From: Ruminococcus sp.
Lineage (GTDB): Bacteria > Bacillota > Clostridia > Oscillospirales > Acutalibacteraceae
DNA: 14,637 bases
Reading direction: 5' to 3'
Assembly: GCA_017502425.1 (NCBI GenBank)
Contig: JAFVVB010000006.1
Location: 1-14,637 of the forward strand
Shown here: in pieces, positions 1 through 7,306 of the stretch
Numbering within the stretch: the stretch's first letter is position 1
How the letters are laid out: each line of letters opens with the position of its first letter
Notes under the pieces: generated by a model
What the model saw: only the letters and a program-made list of their open reading frames with translations
Told to the model about the DNA's origin: nothing
The model's database searches: none
Translations under genes and position numbers: made by a program

Positions 1-214
1 TGCTGTCATATTCAGTAAATCCGTATTTTTTAGCAAGCTCAACGCTATACGCTACTGCCTCTCTCTCAGTACGGGAGAAGTCTAAAAATTCTTTATACTG
101 AACGCAGAACTCGTCTGCTTTCTTCAAATCCTCTGCTTTATAATCAGCAGCGCCTTTTTTAGGTTTCATCATAAGCTCTTCTTTTAAAAGCTGTGTGTTA
201 GTTTTCTCTGACAT
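1..214 (-). CDS. M18-family zinc aminopeptidase, N-terminal fragment (cut by window edge)
   Basis: The first 71 codons are visible; the rest lies left of the window. The N-terminus begins MSEKTNTQLLKEEL and continues with a Lys/Glu-rich stretch, then a segment with FLDFSRTEREAV and ELAKKYGF. This resembles the N-terminal region of clostridial M18 (aminopeptidase I / aspartyl aminopeptidase-like) enzymes, which are cytoplasmic metallopeptidases that remove N-terminal residues from peptides. The metal ligands lie further downstream, so the assignment rests on the N-terminal pattern only. The ATG at 214-212 is preceded by a consensus AGGAGG (226-221) at good spacing, which fixes the start. It follows the lytic transglycosylase stop by 17 bases and is probably the next gene of the prfA operon. 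Family call moderately sure; no catalytic residues can be checked. Confidence 0.7.
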   Translation of the reverse strand, partial: MSEKTNTQLLKEELMMKPKKGAADYKAEDLKKADEFCVQYKEFLDFSRTEREAVAYSVELAKKYGFTEYDS

Positions 215-231
215 ATATATTCCTCCTAAGT

Positions 232-852
232 TTATTTATTATCTTCATAATAAAGCGATTCATACATCTGCTTGGTTTTTTCAACTCTTTCTACGTAATG
301 CTGTGTTTCAGGGTACGGAATATGTTCAAGAGTATCGCTATCTTCAGAGTAGGTTTCTACCCACTCGTCCACGTTAGCCATACCTGCGTTATACGCAGCT
401 ACTGCCATTTTCTCGTCACCTGAGTAATGATTTATGAGCATTGAAAGATAGTACGTGCCGTATTTTATGTTAATTTCAGGGTTAAAAAGTTCGTTATCAG
501 TATAAATCACTTCGCCATCACAGGTGGTCTGTAACCACTCAAATGTATCAGGCATTATCTGCATCAGGCCTCTAGCTCCTGCCGACGATTCAACCTCGGC
601 TCTAAATCCGCTTTCAGTACGAATTACAGCGTAAACAAGAGTTTCTTCTACCTCATATTCATCGGCATACTGACTAACGTACTGAGAGTACTGCTGAGGA
701 TAAAACTTCTTTAAAATTCTGTCCTCAACGTCTTTTAGCACATCGGTAGTAAACATCAACAGTCCCAGTATAACGACACCAACTATCAAAAGCGTGAAAA
801 TACCGCCACAGCATCCGTGTCCTCTGTTTCCGGTTTTTTCGTAATGTGACAT
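232..852 (-). CDS. Membrane-anchored lytic transglycosylase (SLT domain)
   Basis: This is a 206-residue peptidoglycan lytic transglycosylase that cleaves the MurNAc-GlcNAc glycan bond non-hydrolytically. A short N-terminus with GHGCCGG leads into one membrane helix (about residues 17-35). The chain then leaves the membrane through a charged linker into the SLT/goose-lysozyme-like domain (about 53-195). The catalytic glutamate is in RTESGF (Glu80), followed by the family motifs GLMQIMP (95-101) and AAYNAG (152-157). The topology suggests one anchor with the domain outside, acting on the wall. An upstream TTG at 867 is in frame, but I chose the ATG at 852 because GAGGTG lies just upstream of it; the TTG would lie upstream of that site. 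The gene begins two bases after the coaE stop, so it is translationally linked to coaE. Domain call is firm; the physiological role (wall turnover, division or sporulation) is open. Confidence 0.9.
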   Translation of the reverse strand: MSHYEKTGNRGHGCCGGIFTLLIVGVVILGLLMFTTDVLKDVEDRILKKFYPQQYSQYVSQYADEYEVEETLVYAVIRTESGFRAEVESSAGARGLMQIMPDTFEWLQTTCDGEVIYTDNELFNPEINIKYGTYYLSMLINHYSGDEKMAVAAYNAGMANVDEWVETYSEDSDTLEHIPYPETQHYVERVEKTKQMYESLYYEDNK

Positions 853-853
853 G

Positions 854-1465
854 TCACACCTCGTCAATTTTCTTAATTACTGAATTTACTTTATCAAGAA
901 GTTCAGTTTTTTCACAATCATTAATTATAACGTAATCAGATTTAGAGATATAATACTCATCATTATGCTGAGCATTCATACGCTTTATAATCTCAGCTTC
1001 ATTCATATTATCTCTCTTTTTCACTCTGTCCATTCTAACGCTTTTAGGCGCTATTACGCACAGCACCTTATCACACAGTTTATCTGAACCGCTCTCAAAT
1101 AAAAGCGGAGCATCGTAAATGATTTTCTCATAGCCATCTAATTTATAATAAGCAATTTTTTCTTTCACTTTTGCTAAAATAGCAGGGTGAGTGATAGCAT
1201 TTAATTTTTCGCTCTCGCATTTATCATTAAAAGCCCTTTTAGAAAGCAACGCTCTGTTAAGACTACCGTCATCATTTATGATATCCTCGCCAAAACATAG
1301 TGATAGCTGTTTTAGTGTTTTTGAGCCTTTTTCGGTCACTTCTTTAGCAATTTTATCGGCATCAACGATAGCATATCCGTTGATTTTAAAAATCTCAGCA
1401 ACCACGCTTTTTCCTGAACCCATCGGTCCCGTAAGCCCCAGCACAATGCTCTTACTCAATTTCAA
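854..1465 (-). CDS. coaE: Dephospho-CoA kinase
   Basis: CoaE phosphorylates the 3'-hydroxyl of the dephospho-CoA ribose with ATP, the last step of coenzyme A synthesis, in the cytoplasm. The Walker A loop GPMGSGKS is at residues 13-20, followed by the VDADKIAKEV segment typical of the family and, in the middle, DAPLLFESG. Length (about 203 residues) matches the usual 200-210. The start is non-ATG: TTG at 1465 or, two codons on, TTG at 1459. A GAGGTG lies almost against the first TTG but 7 bases from the second, so 1459 is the better-spaced start and gives 201 residues. Either choice overlaps the end of sua5, implying translational coupling. Function is secure; only the exact start is uncertain. 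Confidence 0.93.
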   Translation of the reverse strand: MKLSKSIVLGLTGPMGSGKSVVAEIFKINGYAIVDADKIAKEVTEKGSKTLKQLSLCFGEDIINDDGSLNRALLSKRAFNDKCESEKLNAITHPAILAKVKEKIAYYKLDGYEKIIYDAPLLFESGSDKLCDKVLCVIAPKSVRMDRVKKRDNMNEAEIIKRMNAQHNDEYYISKSDYVIINDCEKTELLDKVNSVIKKIDEV

Positions 1466-2486
1466 TCACCTCAAACGACGCGGCTCTTATCAGTCTGTTA
1501 TAAAGTGCCATCGACACACCGTGTTTTTTCGGGCAATGAGCGTATACTTTAGTGACATCTTCTTGCTCATCAACCTGTCTTAGTGCATCAAAAAGCAAAT
1601 GCGCCTGAGTCGTAAAATCATCAGCCTTACCGATAGGGATAGTTTTTGAAGAAAGCTTTTTCACATCTTCGTCATAGCATATAGCGCAGATGCTGTTATC
1701 CTTTTTAAACTCTCTATTCACAAAATCAACAAAAGCATCATCAGATGCCTTTATTAAAACAACGCTTGCTTTAGGTGAATAGTGCTTATACTTCATACCC
1801 GGAGACGCTGCTTTTTCATCATTTTTCAGTTTAAACAACACAGCATCATCGACATCAATATGACCGATAACTTCTTCTATTTCTTCTTCTGTCACAAATC
1901 CCGGACGCAAAAGTCTAGGGGTAGTAGTGGCAAGGGTAATAACCGTGCTTTCAACACCGACATCACACATACCGCCATCGATAACCGCATCAATATCGCC
2001 CGATAAATCATTCATCACGTGCTGTGCGGTAGTAGGACTCGGTGAGCCTGATTTATTCGCAGAAGGAGCAGCAAGCACAGTACCACTTTCCTTTATGAGC
2101 TTTCTGGCGATTTTATGAGATGGCAAACGTATTGCCACCGTGGAAAGTCCTGCGCTGACTTCATTCGGGATAACGTCAGAGCTTTTCAAAATAATAGTGA
2201 GAGGACCCGGCCAGAATTTTTCAGCAAGCGTTCTGGCTTTATCGGAAAATTCAGATACTAAATTAAACTTTTCTATATCCGCTACATCGCTTATATGTAC
2301 GATAAGCGGATTATCCATCGGTCTGCCTTTAGCTTTAAAAATCTTTCTGACTGCTTCACCGTTTAACGCATCGGCAGCAAGGCCATACACAGTTTCCGTA
2401 GGCATACCTACAACACCACCGTTTTTAATAAAGGTCGCTGCAAGCTCGATATTCTCTTTTTCACTGCCCAGTAAAAGTGTATTCAT
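1452..2486 (-). CDS. sua5: Threonylcarbamoyl-AMP synthase (Sua5/YwlC type)
   Basis: Makes threonylcarbamoyl-AMP from threonine, bicarbonate and ATP, the activated donor for the t6A37 modification of ANN-decoding tRNAs (TsaB/D/E finish the transfer). The N-terminal YrdC domain (about 13-200) carries MPTETVYGLA (28-37), KAKGRP (51-56) and PSANKSG (141-147), the conserved substrate-binding pieces. The C-terminal Sua5 domain (about 228-340) follows the linker motif SPGMKYKHYSPK. At 344 residues it is the long two-domain form rather than the short TsaC. The ATG at 2486 begins four bases after the prfA stop and has only a weak GGAAAA upstream, so translation probably depends on ribosomes finishing prfA. 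The pairing of prfA and sua5 is common in Firmicutes. Confidence 0.94.
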   Translation of the reverse strand: MNTLLLGSEKENIELAATFIKNGGVVGMPTETVYGLAADALNGEAVRKIFKAKGRPMDNPLIVHISDVADIEKFNLVSEFSDKARTLAEKFWPGPLTIILKSSDVIPNEVSAGLSTVAIRLPSHKIARKLIKESGTVLAAPSANKSGSPSPTTAQHVMNDLSGDIDAVIDGGMCDVGVESTVITLATTTPRLLRPGFVTEEEIEEVIGHIDVDDAVLFKLKNDEKAASPGMKYKHYSPKASVVLIKASDDAFVDFVNREFKKDNSICAICYDEDVKKLSSKTIPIGKADDFTTQAHLLFDALRQVDEQEDVTKVYAHCPKKHGVSMALYNRLIRAASFEVIEIE

Positions 2487-2490
2487 AGTA

Positions 2491-3567
2491 TCAGTTTTCC
2501 ATACTTTCTTTTAATTGCTCTGCTCTCAAAGCAGTAATCAAAGCTTCAATAACCTCGTCTAAGTTACCGTTTAACACGTCATCGAGTTTATATAAAGTGA
2601 GTCCGATTCTGTGGTCGGTGATACGGCTCTGAGGGAAGTTATATGTTCTGATTTTTTCTGATCTGTCACCTGAACCCACCTGCGATTTTCTATCGCTTGC
2701 GATTTCAGCGTTCTGTTTATCCTGCTCGACTTTCAAAAGTCGGCTTTTAAGCACTTTGAGTGCTTTGTCCTTATTTTTATACTGGCTTCTTTCGTCCTGA
2801 CACTCAACCACCATACCGGTAGGTAAATGAGTGATACGGATAGCCGAAGAAGTTTTGTTGATGTGCTGACCACCAGCACCTGATGAACGGAAGGTATCAA
2901 TCTGGAGGTCATTAGGATTAATATCGATTTCAACGTCGTCAGCTTCAGGAAGTACTGCAACAGTAGCGGCTGATGTATGAATTCTTCCGCCGCTTTCAGT
3001 CTGGGGCACTCGCTGAACACGGTGAGTACCTGATTCAAATTTAAAGCGTGAGTACGCACCGTCGCCGTTTATCATGAAAGAAATCTCTTTATAACCGCCG
3101 AGTTCTGTTTCGTTAACGCTGAGCACCTCAACGGAAAATCCCTTTTTCTCAGCATACATAGTGTACATTCTGAAAAGGTTTGATGCAAAAAGTGATGACT
3201 CCTCACCACCTGTACCGCCTCTGATTTCTATAATTACGTTTCGCTCATCATTAGGGTCTTTAGGAAGCAGTAAAATTTTGAGCTCATCTTCTATGAAAGG
3301 AACCTTTTCTTTAGCGTCGCTAAGCTCAGTTTGAGCAAGACTTTTAAGCTCTTCGTCGTCAGCCGCTTCTTCTAAAAGTGAAAGCGAATCCTCGATAGTC
3401 TGCTTCACTTCTTTGTACTCACGGTATTTTTCTACTATCGGCGTAATCTGAGCGAGTTCCTTATTAAGCTTAGTGAACACCTCAGGGTCTGACGCCACAT
3501 CAGGTTCATAAAGACGTTTATTGAGTTCCTCAAATCTTTTATCAAAAATTTCCAGTTTATCAAACAT
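2491..3567 (-). CDS. prfA: Peptide chain release factor 1 (RF1)
   Basis: RF1 recognises UAA and UAG in the ribosomal A site and triggers hydrolysis of peptidyl-tRNA. The 358-residue length is standard. The peptidyl-transferase GGQ is at 232-234 within SSGAGGQHINK, and the codon-recognition tripeptide is PQT at 188-190 (PxT is the RF1 signature; RF2 would have SPF). No programmed frameshift is present, as expected for RF1. The ATG at 3567 lies five bases after the DUF951 stop, with only an AAGAG-like sequence as ribosome binding site. The gene is second in a run with DUF951, sua5, coaE and the lytic transglycosylase. A methyltransferase prmC, often adjacent to prfA, is not seen here. Confidence 0.97.
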   Translation of the reverse strand: MFDKLEIFDKRFEELNKRLYEPDVASDPEVFTKLNKELAQITPIVEKYREYKEVKQTIEDSLSLLEEAADDEELKSLAQTELSDAKEKVPFIEDELKILLLPKDPNDERNVIIEIRGGTGGEESSLFASNLFRMYTMYAEKKGFSVEVLSVNETELGGYKEISFMINGDGAYSRFKFESGTHRVQRVPQTESGGRIHTSAATVAVLPEADDVEIDINPNDLQIDTFRSSGAGGQHINKTSSAIRITHLPTGMVVECQDERSQYKNKDKALKVLKSRLLKVEQDKQNAEIASDRKSQVGSGDRSEKIRTYNFPQSRITDHRIGLTLYKLDDVLNGNLDEVIEALITALRAEQLKESMEN

Positions 3568-3572
3568 AAAAT

Positions 3573-3755
3573 CTACTCTTCTCTTATAATCTTTTTAATG
3601 TTTTTCTCTACACTTTTTCTCTTTACCATAACTTCGTGAGAACACTTTAAGCACCTGATTTTAAAATCCATGCCGATACGTGTCACTAAAAACTCATTAC
3701 AGCCACACGGATGAGGCTTTTTCATAATGAGTTTATCATTAACTCTGACATCCAT
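3573..3755 (-). CDS. DUF951 family small zinc-binding protein
   Basis: A small basic protein of about 60 residues. It has MKKPHPCGCNEF near the start and IRCLKCSHEVMV in the second half. The CGC and CxxC cysteines could bind one zinc, giving a rubredoxin-like or zinc-ribbon knuckle; the C-terminus is lysine-rich. This pattern is that of DUF951 (the Bacillus YyzM type), whose function is not established. I set the start at the ATG at 3755 rather than the in-frame ATG at 3776. AGGCGG sits five bases before 3755, family members usually start close to MKKPHPCG, and the promoter just upstream would leave the 3776 start with a leader of only about ten bases and no ribosome binding site. It is the first gene of the prfA operon. 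Confidence 0.85.
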   Translation of the reverse strand: MDVRVNDKLIMKKPHPCGCNEFLVTRIGMDFKIRCLKCSHEVMVKRKSVEKNIKKIIREE

Positions 3756-3791
3756 AATAACCGCCTGTTTTTCCATATTTATACATCGTAT

Positions 3792-3820
3792 ATAATATCA
3801 CATAAGCTAAAAAATATCAA
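3792..3820 (-). promoter_or_regulatory. Sigma-A-type promoter for the DUF951-prfA operon
   Basis: On the minus strand TTGATA (3820-3815) and TATTAT (3797-3792) are separated by exactly 17 bases. A TGa precedes the -10, giving an extended -10. The predicted start point is about 30 bases before the ATG at 3755. The -35 overlaps the tail of the hflX terminator. Confidence 0.75.
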
Positions 3821-3848
3821 GGCGACACAGTTGATGCTATGCCGCCTT
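3808..3848 (-). terminator. Intrinsic terminator of hflX
   Basis: Read on the minus strand, AAGGCGGCA (3848-3840) can pair with TGTCGCCTT (3827-3819) as a 9-bp stem with one G-U pair and a 12-base loop. A short GATA gap and six T residues follow. It lies four bases after the hflX stop. The T-run falls inside the spacer of the next promoter. Confidence 0.75.
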
Positions 3849-3851
3849 TGT

Positions 3852-5102
3852 TTAGTCTACAACATATTCTCTTAATCTACCGTAAGTCGCCTCATCTATA
3901 ACAGCTTCTACCTCGATACCGTTTTCGGTATACTCCTCGCTGTTAACAACCGACGTAGCCCTGAGTGCGGCGCTAAGTCCAGCTTTATCAAACGGAAACA
4001 GCAGTTTCACGGTTTTTACCCTAAGTGGGAGATTATCTTCAATAGCTTTTAAAAGTTCATCAATCCCTCTACCGTGTTTAGCGCTTATTTTCACCGCATC
4101 TCTGATTCTCATGATATCCATATCATCAGCTAAAAGGTCACATTTATTAAGCACTTTTACAATAGGTGTATCAACACATCCTAAGCTAACGAGAAGTTTC
4201 TCGGTAACGTCGAGATGAAGGGACGCTTCCTGTGAGCTTGCGTCACACACATTAAGGATAATATCAGCGAGTGCCGCTTCTTCTAAAGTAGATTTAAACG
4301 CTTCTACTAAATGGTGCGGTAAACGTCTGACAAGTCCTACGGTGTCTATCATCATAACAGAAACGCCGTTAGGAAGTTTTAAAGCGCGAGAGGTCGGGTC
4401 AAGAGTCGCAAAAAGCTTGTCCTGAGCCAGTACTCCCGCCTCGGTCAGAAAGTTCATCAGCGTTGATTTACCCGCGTTTGTATATCCGACTATCGCAACG
4501 GTTATGACGTTGTCTTTCTTTCTCCTGCGCCTTAACTGAATTCGATGATTTTCGACTTCTTTGAGTGCATCTTTGAGCGTTTCCATTCTGCGTCTGATGT
4601 GCCGTTTATCGGTTTCGAGTTTAGTTTCACCCGGACCACGTGTACCGATACCGCCACCGAGTCGTGACATCTCGATACCTTTACCGGTAAGACGTGGGAG
4701 CATATATTTAAGCTGGGCAAGCTCTACCTGAAGTTTACCTTCTTTTGATTTAGCACGCTGAGCAAAAATATCTAAAATCAGCATAGTGCGGTCAATAGTG
4801 CGGGTATCGGTAGCGTTTTCGATGTTTCGAATCTGCACCGGTGAAAGCTCCAAGTCAAAAATCAGCAAATCGATTTCCTCGGTTTTACACACGTTGGTGA
4901 TTTCCTCAAGTTTTCCGCTACCTACACATGTACCCGGCTCTATGCGACTAAGCTTCTGTTCAATACTAAGAACAGGGTCTGCTCCTGCACTTTTTGCTAG
5001 CTCAAAAAGCTCATCGAGTGATGACCTAGCATCATATTCTCCTGTGTCTACGCTCACTAGTAGTGCACGCGTTGGTTTTATCTCTAAGTTAGTAGTTTCC
5101 AT
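3852..5102 (-). CDS. hflX: Ribosome-associated GTPase HflX
   Basis: HflX is a TRAFAC-class GTPase that binds the 50S subunit and, in studied bacteria, splits stalled or hibernating 70S ribosomes under stress. The 416-residue protein has the HflX N-terminal domain (about 10-110, with CVGSGKLEEI) and then the glycine-rich linker SRLGGGIGTRGPGETKLE (146-163) that defines the family. An Arg/Lys-rich helix follows, then the G domain: G1 GYTNAGKS (206-213), G2 region ATLDPTSR (232-239), G3 DTVG (253-256), G4 NKCD (319-322) and G5 SAKHG. A C-terminal domain ends in YGRLREYVVD. The ATG at 5102 has GGAG seven bases upstream. It has its own promoter and terminator, so it appears monocistronic. All G motifs are intact. 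Confidence 0.96.
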   Translation of the reverse strand: METTNLEIKPTRALLVSVDTGEYDARSSLDELFELAKSAGADPVLSIEQKLSRIEPGTCVGSGKLEEITNVCKTEEIDLLIFDLELSPVQIRNIENATDTRTIDRTMLILDIFAQRAKSKEGKLQVELAQLKYMLPRLTGKGIEMSRLGGGIGTRGPGETKLETDKRHIRRRMETLKDALKEVENHRIQLRRRRKKDNVITVAIVGYTNAGKSTLMNFLTEAGVLAQDKLFATLDPTSRALKLPNGVSVMMIDTVGLVRRLPHHLVEAFKSTLEEAALADIILNVCDASSQEASLHLDVTEKLLVSLGCVDTPIVKVLNKCDLLADDMDIMRIRDAVKISAKHGRGIDELLKAIEDNLPLRVKTVKLLFPFDKAGLSAALRATSVVNSEEYTENGIEVEAVIDEATYGRLREYVVD

Positions 5103-5130
5103 ATCTTTCTCCGTTTAGGTTTATGAGATT

Positions 5131-5159
5131 AGTATAACCTAAGCTTCATATTTTGTAAA
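5131..5159 (-). promoter_or_regulatory. Sigma-A-type promoter of hflX
   Basis: On the minus strand TTTACA (5159-5154) and TATACT (5136-5131) have a 17-base spacer, placing the start point about 20-25 bases before the hflX ATG. The -10 overlaps one copy of the TTAGGTTATA inverted repeat described separately. Confidence 0.75.
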
Positions 5160-5249
5160 TATCACTTACTTAACATCAGCTTAACTATTTTATGCTTTTA
5201 TTTTTGACAAATGTATAGTATAATAGTATTTGGAGAATTTTAGGTTATA
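5133..5249. repeat. Inverted repeat TTAGGTTATA between hflX and proB
   Basis: TTAGGTTATA occurs on the plus strand at 5240-5249, in the proB leader, and on the minus strand at 5142-5133, overlapping the hflX -10. Each copy is followed by CTAA (with one extra A in the plus copy), so each is also a small TTAG-N6/7-CTAA dyad. It could be a shared operator or chance in AT-rich DNA. Confidence 0.45.
5204..5232 (+). promoter_or_regulatory. Probable proB promoter region, element pairing unclear
   Basis: A perfect TTGACA (5204-5209) and a perfect TATAAT (5219-5224) both lie upstream of proB, but only nine bases apart, which is too close to work as a pair. Either TTGACA pairs with the poor TATTTG (5227-5232) at 17 bases, or TATAAT works with a weak -35. 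A promoter must be near, since proB opens the plus-strand operon here, but its exact identity is uncertain. Confidence 0.45.
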
Positions 5250-5267
5250 ACTAAAGAGGTTTTACTT

Positions 5268-6056
5268 ATGAATAAAAAACGAATTGTCATAAAGGTTGGT
5301 ACCTCCACCCTTACATATGAAAACGGAAAAATCAACTTGAGAAGAGTTGATACTCTTTGCAAGGTGCTGTCGGATCTGAGAAACTTCGGTCATGATATCA
5401 TTCTCGTCAGTTCAGGTGCTATCGGAGTAGGAGTCGGAAAGCTCGGACTCAAAGAGCGTCCTTCTTCCACTATGGAAAAGCAGGCGTTAGCTGCTGTTGG
5501 TCAGTGTGAGCTGATGTTCATGTACGATAAATTCTTCTCGGAATATAACAACACAGTAGCGCAGGTGCTTTTGACTAAATATTCAGTTGACTCAGAGCAT
5601 AAAACAGAAAACGTAGTCAACACATTCAACACCCTTCTTAATATGGGTATCATCCCTATCGTTAACGAAAACGATACGGTTGCTATCGACGAATTAGAAG
5701 GTAACAACTTCGGCGATAACGATATGCTCTCAGCTATCGTTGCCGCATCTATAAAAGCGGACTCGCTGATTATTCTCACCGATATTGACGGACTGTATAC
5801 CGATAATCCAAGAGTTAATAAAGACGCTAAGCACATTGATGTAGTTTTAAGTATCACCGACGAAATCATGCAAATGGCAAGTGGCTCGGGCTCTAACCGA
5901 GGCACAGGCGGTATGACTACTAAACTAAGCGCTGCACTCCACGCTAATGAACACGGAGTTGACTGTACCGTATTAAACGGTGAAGACCCTCATATTCTTT
6001 ACGATGTGATTCAGGATAATAAACACGCAGGAACTTTATTCAAAGGAAAAAGGTGA
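5268..6056 (+). CDS. proB: Glutamate 5-kinase, short form without PUA domain
   Basis: ProB phosphorylates glutamate to gamma-glutamyl phosphate, the committed step of proline synthesis and usually the site of proline feedback inhibition. It is an amino-acid-kinase fold enzyme. VIKVGTSTLT (7-16) starts the fold, with LVSSGAIGVGVGKLGL, the substrate-loop segment NENDTVAIDE, FGDNDMLSA, LTDIDGLYTDNP and the C-terminal GTGGMTTKLSAA. At 262 residues it stops after the kinase domain and lacks the C-terminal PUA domain of the 367-residue E. coli enzyme; short forms are common in Clostridia. AGAGG lies eight bases before the ATG. The AGGTGA at the gene's end doubles as the ribosome binding site for proA. 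No proC is in the window. Confidence 0.96.
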   Translation: MNKKRIVIKVGTSTLTYENGKINLRRVDTLCKVLSDLRNFGHDIILVSSGAIGVGVGKLGLKERPSSTMEKQALAAVGQCELMFMYDKFFSEYNNTVAQVLLTKYSVDSEHKTENVVNTFNTLLNMGIIPIVNENDTVAIDELEGNNFGDNDMLSAIVAASIKADSLIILTDIDGLYTDNPRVNKDAKHIDVVLSITDEIMQMASGSGSNRGTGGMTTKLSAALHANEHGVDCTVLNGEDPHILYDVIQDNKHAGTLFKGKR

Positions 6057-6060
6057 TTAT

Positions 6061-7305
6061 ATGTTAAGTGTAAAAGAACTCGGAATTAATGCAAAAAAAG
6101 CCTCAAGAGCACTTCTGACCGCTAAAGGCAGTAAAAATGAAGCACTCAGAAATATTGCTAATGATTTAGAAAAATATGCTGATACCATCATAGCTGCTAA
6201 TGATATCGACATTAAAAACGGTAAAGAAGCAGGTCTTAGTGATGCAATGATAGACAGATTGAGACTTGATGAAACTCGTATCAAAGGTATTTCAGACGGC
6301 GTAAGAGAAATTATCGCTATGGCTGACCCTGTGGGTAAGATTTTAGAAGGCAACACCCTTTCAAACGGTCTTAACATCACTAAAGTTACTGTACCGCTTG
6401 GAGTTATCGGTATTATTTTTGAATCACGTCCTAACGTTACTGCCGATGCAGCTGCGCTGTGCTTAAAAGCAGGCAACTGCGTTATTTTAAGAGGCGGTAA
6501 AGAAGCGATAAACTCTAACAAAGCAATAGTAGAAATCATGAGAGATTCCGTAAGCAGAGCAGGACTTCCGAAAGACTGTATCAATTTAGTTGAGGATACT
6601 ACACGAAACAGCTCTATTGAATTGATGGGACTGACTGAGTACTTAGACGTGCTTATTCCACGTGGTGGTGCGGGACTTATTAAAGCGGTAGTTGAAAACG
6701 CTAAGGTTCCTGTTATTGAAACTGGTGTCGGTAACTGTCACGCTTACGTTGACGAATTTGCTGATATTGATATGGCAAAAGAAATTATTTTCAACGCTAA
6801 AACCTCACGAGTTTCTGTGTGCAATGCACTTGAGACTATGCTCATACACGAAAAAATCGCAGACAAAGCTCTGCCTGCGATATATGATAAATTAAAGGAT
6901 AAAGACGTAAGTATCCGCGGTTGCGAGAAAACCAAAGCAATATTAGGTGATACAGTTACTATATCTACTGAAGACGACTATAAAAACGAATTTTTAGACT
7001 ATATCCTCGCTGTTAAGGTTGTATCATCTTTTGATGATGCCATCAACCATATCGCAAAGTACTCCAGCGGTCACTCGGAAACTATCATAACTGAAAATTA
7101 TGAAAATGCCGAGAGATTTTTAAACGAGATTGACTCATCAGCCGTTTATGTTAACGCTTCCACACGTTTTACTGACGGCGGTCAGTTCGGACTCGGTGCT
7201 GAAATCGGCATTTCTACTCAGAAACTGCACGCACGCGGTCCGATGGGTCTTAGTAACCTTATAAGTACTAAGTACGTTATCCGTGGCACAGGTCAGATAA
7301 GATAA
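6061..7305 (+). CDS. proA: Gamma-glutamyl phosphate reductase
   Basis: ProA reduces gamma-glutamyl phosphate with NADPH to glutamate semialdehyde, which cyclises to pyrroline-5-carboxylate. It is an aldehyde-dehydrogenase-like protein of 414 residues, the standard size. It shows VPLGVIGIIFESRPNVT (111-127), the cofactor-region segment VILRGGKEAINSN (141-153), the catalytic cysteine Cys254 in SRVSVCNALET, and the C-terminal FTDGGQFGLGAEIGIST and HARGPMG motifs. The ATG begins four bases after the proB stop, with AGGTGA spanning that stop, so translation of the two genes is coupled. The stop is separated by a single base from the stop of the opposing small gene at 7307. Confidence 0.97.
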   Translation: MLSVKELGINAKKASRALLTAKGSKNEALRNIANDLEKYADTIIAANDIDIKNGKEAGLSDAMIDRLRLDETRIKGISDGVREIIAMADPVGKILEGNTLSNGLNITKVTVPLGVIGIIFESRPNVTADAAALCLKAGNCVILRGGKEAINSNKAIVEIMRDSVSRAGLPKDCINLVEDTTRNSSIELMGLTEYLDVLIPRGGAGLIKAVVENAKVPVIETGVGNCHAYVDEFADIDMAKEIIFNAKTSRVSVCNALETMLIHEKIADKALPAIYDKLKDKDVSIRGCEKTKAILGDTVTISTEDDYKNEFLDYILAVKVVSSFDDAINHIAKYSSGHSETIITENYENAERFLNEIDSSAVYVNASTRFTDGGQFGLGAEIGISTQKLHARGPMGLSNLISTKYVIRGTGQIR

Positions 7306-7306
7306 G

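Noticed and set aside
1191..1583. A 130-codon plus-strand frame over coaE and the end of sua5
   Set aside because: Antisense to two well supported genes, with no ribosome binding site I could see and no family motif.
2140..2514. A 124-codon plus-strand frame over sua5
   Set aside because: Antisense shadow of the YrdC domain, with no supporting motif.
5103..5267. Possible riboswitch, T-box or small RNA in the longest spacer
   Set aside because: Once promoters are placed the leaders are too short (about 25-40 bases), and no T-box core or conserved riboswitch pattern is visible; only a five-pair hairpin (5239-5255) is seen.
6057..6584. A 175-codon open frame on the minus strand opposite proA
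   Set aside because: It lies entirely over the strongly conserved proA coding region, shows no recognisable domain, and has a hydrophobic, serine-rich composition typical of antisense frames.
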